Assembly (NCBI GenBank): GCA_963925895.1
Contig: CAWUVH010000003.1
Location: forward strand, 123,952-187,951
Direction of reading: 5' to 3'
DNA: 64,000 nt
From: Eutrophovita sp913057845
GTDB taxonomy: Bacteria > Pseudomonadota > Gammaproteobacteria > Burkholderiales > Eutrophovitaceae
Each line of letters opens with the position of its first letter. The first letter of the stretch is position 1. Positions 63,297 through 64,000 of this stretch are shown piece by piece. The notes below the pieces were generated by a model that did no database searches, had not been told where the DNA came from, and saw only the letters and a program-made list of their open reading frames with translations. The translations under genes were made by a program, and so were the position numbers.

Positions 63297-63605
63297 ATGA
63301 GCTTTTATCAGCACCACGTATTTTTCTGTTGTAACCAACGCACAGATGGCCGAACCTCTTGCAATGACCGCGGTTCTCAGAATTTGAGGGATTACGCTAA
63401 GGCAAAGATTAAAGCACTCGGCATGTCAGGGCCTGACCGTGTACGCATTAATCAGGCGGGTTGCTTAGATCGATGTGATGAAGGTCCGGTTATCGTGATT
63501 TACCCAGAAGAGGTTTGGTATACGTTTATTGATGAGAGTGACATTGACGAAATTATCGATGAACACTTGGTTGGCGGGCGCATTGTGGAGCGATTGCAAA
63601 TTTGA
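63297..63605 (+). CDS. thioredoxin-like [2Fe-2S] ferredoxin
   Basis: The 102-residue protein has the pattern of the thioredoxin-fold [2Fe-2S] ferredoxins: C12 (or C11), C22, C56 and C60 in HHVFFCCNQRTDG, SCNDRG and GCLDRCDEGPV. ATG 63297 gives the family length; the earlier in-frame starts lie inside the DHH gene's promoter and coding region. Its redox partner is unknown. Its TGA overlaps a TTG start of the next gene. Confidence 0.9.
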   Translation: MSFYQHHVFFCCNQRTDGRTSCNDRGSQNLRDYAKAKIKALGMSGPDRVRINQAGCLDRCDEGPVIVIYPEEVWYTFIDESDIDEIIDEHLVGGRIVERLQI

Positions 63606-64000
63606 ACCGTAGAAATGAAGAGTGTTTATTGATTGAGGGTTCTTCTGGAAAGCTGGAAATCGCCGTCAATGAGCCGAGTGCTGCGAGTGTAGGCTGTGCT
63701 TTGATCGCGCATCCGCACCCCTTATACGGTGGGACCTTTGAGAACAAAGTCGTGCAGACGCTTGCAAAAGCATTTTGTGCGTTAGGCCTAACCGCTGTAC
63801 GTTTTAACTTTAGAGGTGTTGGCAATAGCGATGGCGTCTACGATGGAGGTGCAGGCGAAATTGAGGATTTCGAAACGGTATTGAGCTACGCCGAGAAAAG
63901 ATTTCAACCAAACCATTTAATTTTTGCAGGGTTTTCTTTCGGCACCTATGTGGTTGCTCGTGCAGCACAAGATAAAAGCCCCCATCAGGTTGTGTTGATT
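63602..64000 (+). CDS. alpha/beta hydrolase (3' truncated)
   Basis: The frame remains open to the end of the window (133 codons visible). It shows HPHPLYGGTFENKVVQTLAKAF, RFNFRGVGNSDG and the nucleophile elbow GFSFG, typical of small proteobacterial hydrolases related to dienelactone hydrolase. Catalytic Asp and His lie beyond the window. TTG 63602 overlaps the ferredoxin stop; TTG 63629 (giving a start IEGSSGKLEIA) is an alternative closer to the family start. Confidence 0.85.
   Translation, partial: MNRRNEECLLIEGSSGKLEIAVNEPSAASVGCALIAHPHPLYGGTFENKVVQTLAKAFCALGLTAVRFNFRGVGNSDGVYDGGAGEIEDFETVLSYAEKRFQPNHLIFAGFSFGTYVVARAAQDKSPHQVVLI

Noticed and set aside
1..64000. CRISPR arrays, tRNA genes, insertion sequences, prophage or integron features
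   Set aside because: No regularly spaced repeats, cloverleaf sequences, transposase or integrase motifs, or flanking repeats were seen on either strand.

Overview
The window is a gap-free stretch of bacterial chromosome made almost entirely of core genes, with GC by eye slightly below 50 percent and very short intergenic spaces. Several gene orders point to a betaproteobacterium: mnmG-rsmG-parA-parB-atpIBEFHAGDC; gatCAB facing mreBCD-mrdA-rodA with xthA/pyrE next to gatB; a ZapB-like gene, zapA, 6S RNA and an EVE-domain gene; a DUF971 gene with ubiE-ubiJ-ubiB; leuS-lptE; metX-metW; polA beside a ThrB-type homoserine kinase. Frequent start/stop overlaps, convergent genes with touching stops and several TTG starts suggest a streamlined, probably aquatic, genome. 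The species cannot be named from the sequence alone. No tRNA, rRNA, CRISPR array, insertion sequence, phage gene or broken gene was seen.

Layout. 1-10797: end of mnmG, rsmG, chromosome partition genes parAB, and the full F-type H+-ATP synthase operon with a clear sigma70 promoter and a closing terminator. 10851-18925: a branched-chain-amino-acid-type ABC transporter (livKHMGF order), an M20 amidohydrolase, a malonyl-CoA synthetase and a prolyl-hydroxylase-like oxygenase; this is the most accessory-looking block. 18943-20945 (minus): TauE/SafE permease, EVE protein, 6S RNA, zapA and a ZapB-like coiled coil. 21030-25255: cobalamin riboswitch, TonB-dependent receptor and an MsbA-type exporter. 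25363-27966: a TfdA/TauD dioxygenase facing a metallo-beta-lactamase-fold hydrolase and a lactonase-like amidohydrolase that follow polA. 28029-34921: polA, thrB, uvrD, phosphoribulokinase. 35060-42810: leuS, lptE, metX, metW, ampG, xthA, pyrE. 42812-51726: gatBAC and the elongasome genes mreBCD-mrdA-rodA. 51797-57308: sugar/nucleoside kinase, apaH, cytochrome c5, YqaA-like protein, HIT protein, phoR and phoB. 57391-60659: DUF971 gene and ubiEJB. 60831-64000: phosphate-selective-type porin, DHH phosphoesterase, thioredoxin-like ferredoxin and a truncated alpha/beta hydrolase.

How parts fit together. Two near-identical PHO boxes, each followed 10 bp later by a -10 element, lie before phoB and before the porin gene, so this window holds both the phosphate-sensing two-component system and one of its likely targets. 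The phoB PHO box also sits in the promoter gap of the divergent ubiquinone operon. Cell-shape genes (mreBCD, mrdA, rodA), division genes (zapA, ZapB-like) and muropeptide import (ampG) form the envelope theme. ATP synthase, ubiquinone genes and cytochrome c5 indicate respiratory metabolism.

I did not find a convincing new multi-gene defence or mobile system. The observations most worth following are the transporter/M20/MatB cluster with its degenerate LivG signature motif, the lone but residue-complete phosphoribulokinase, the possible phosphate control of ubiquinone synthesis, the xthA/pyrE start codons that overlap head to head, and a predicted leaderless ZapB-like/zapA/6S transcript.
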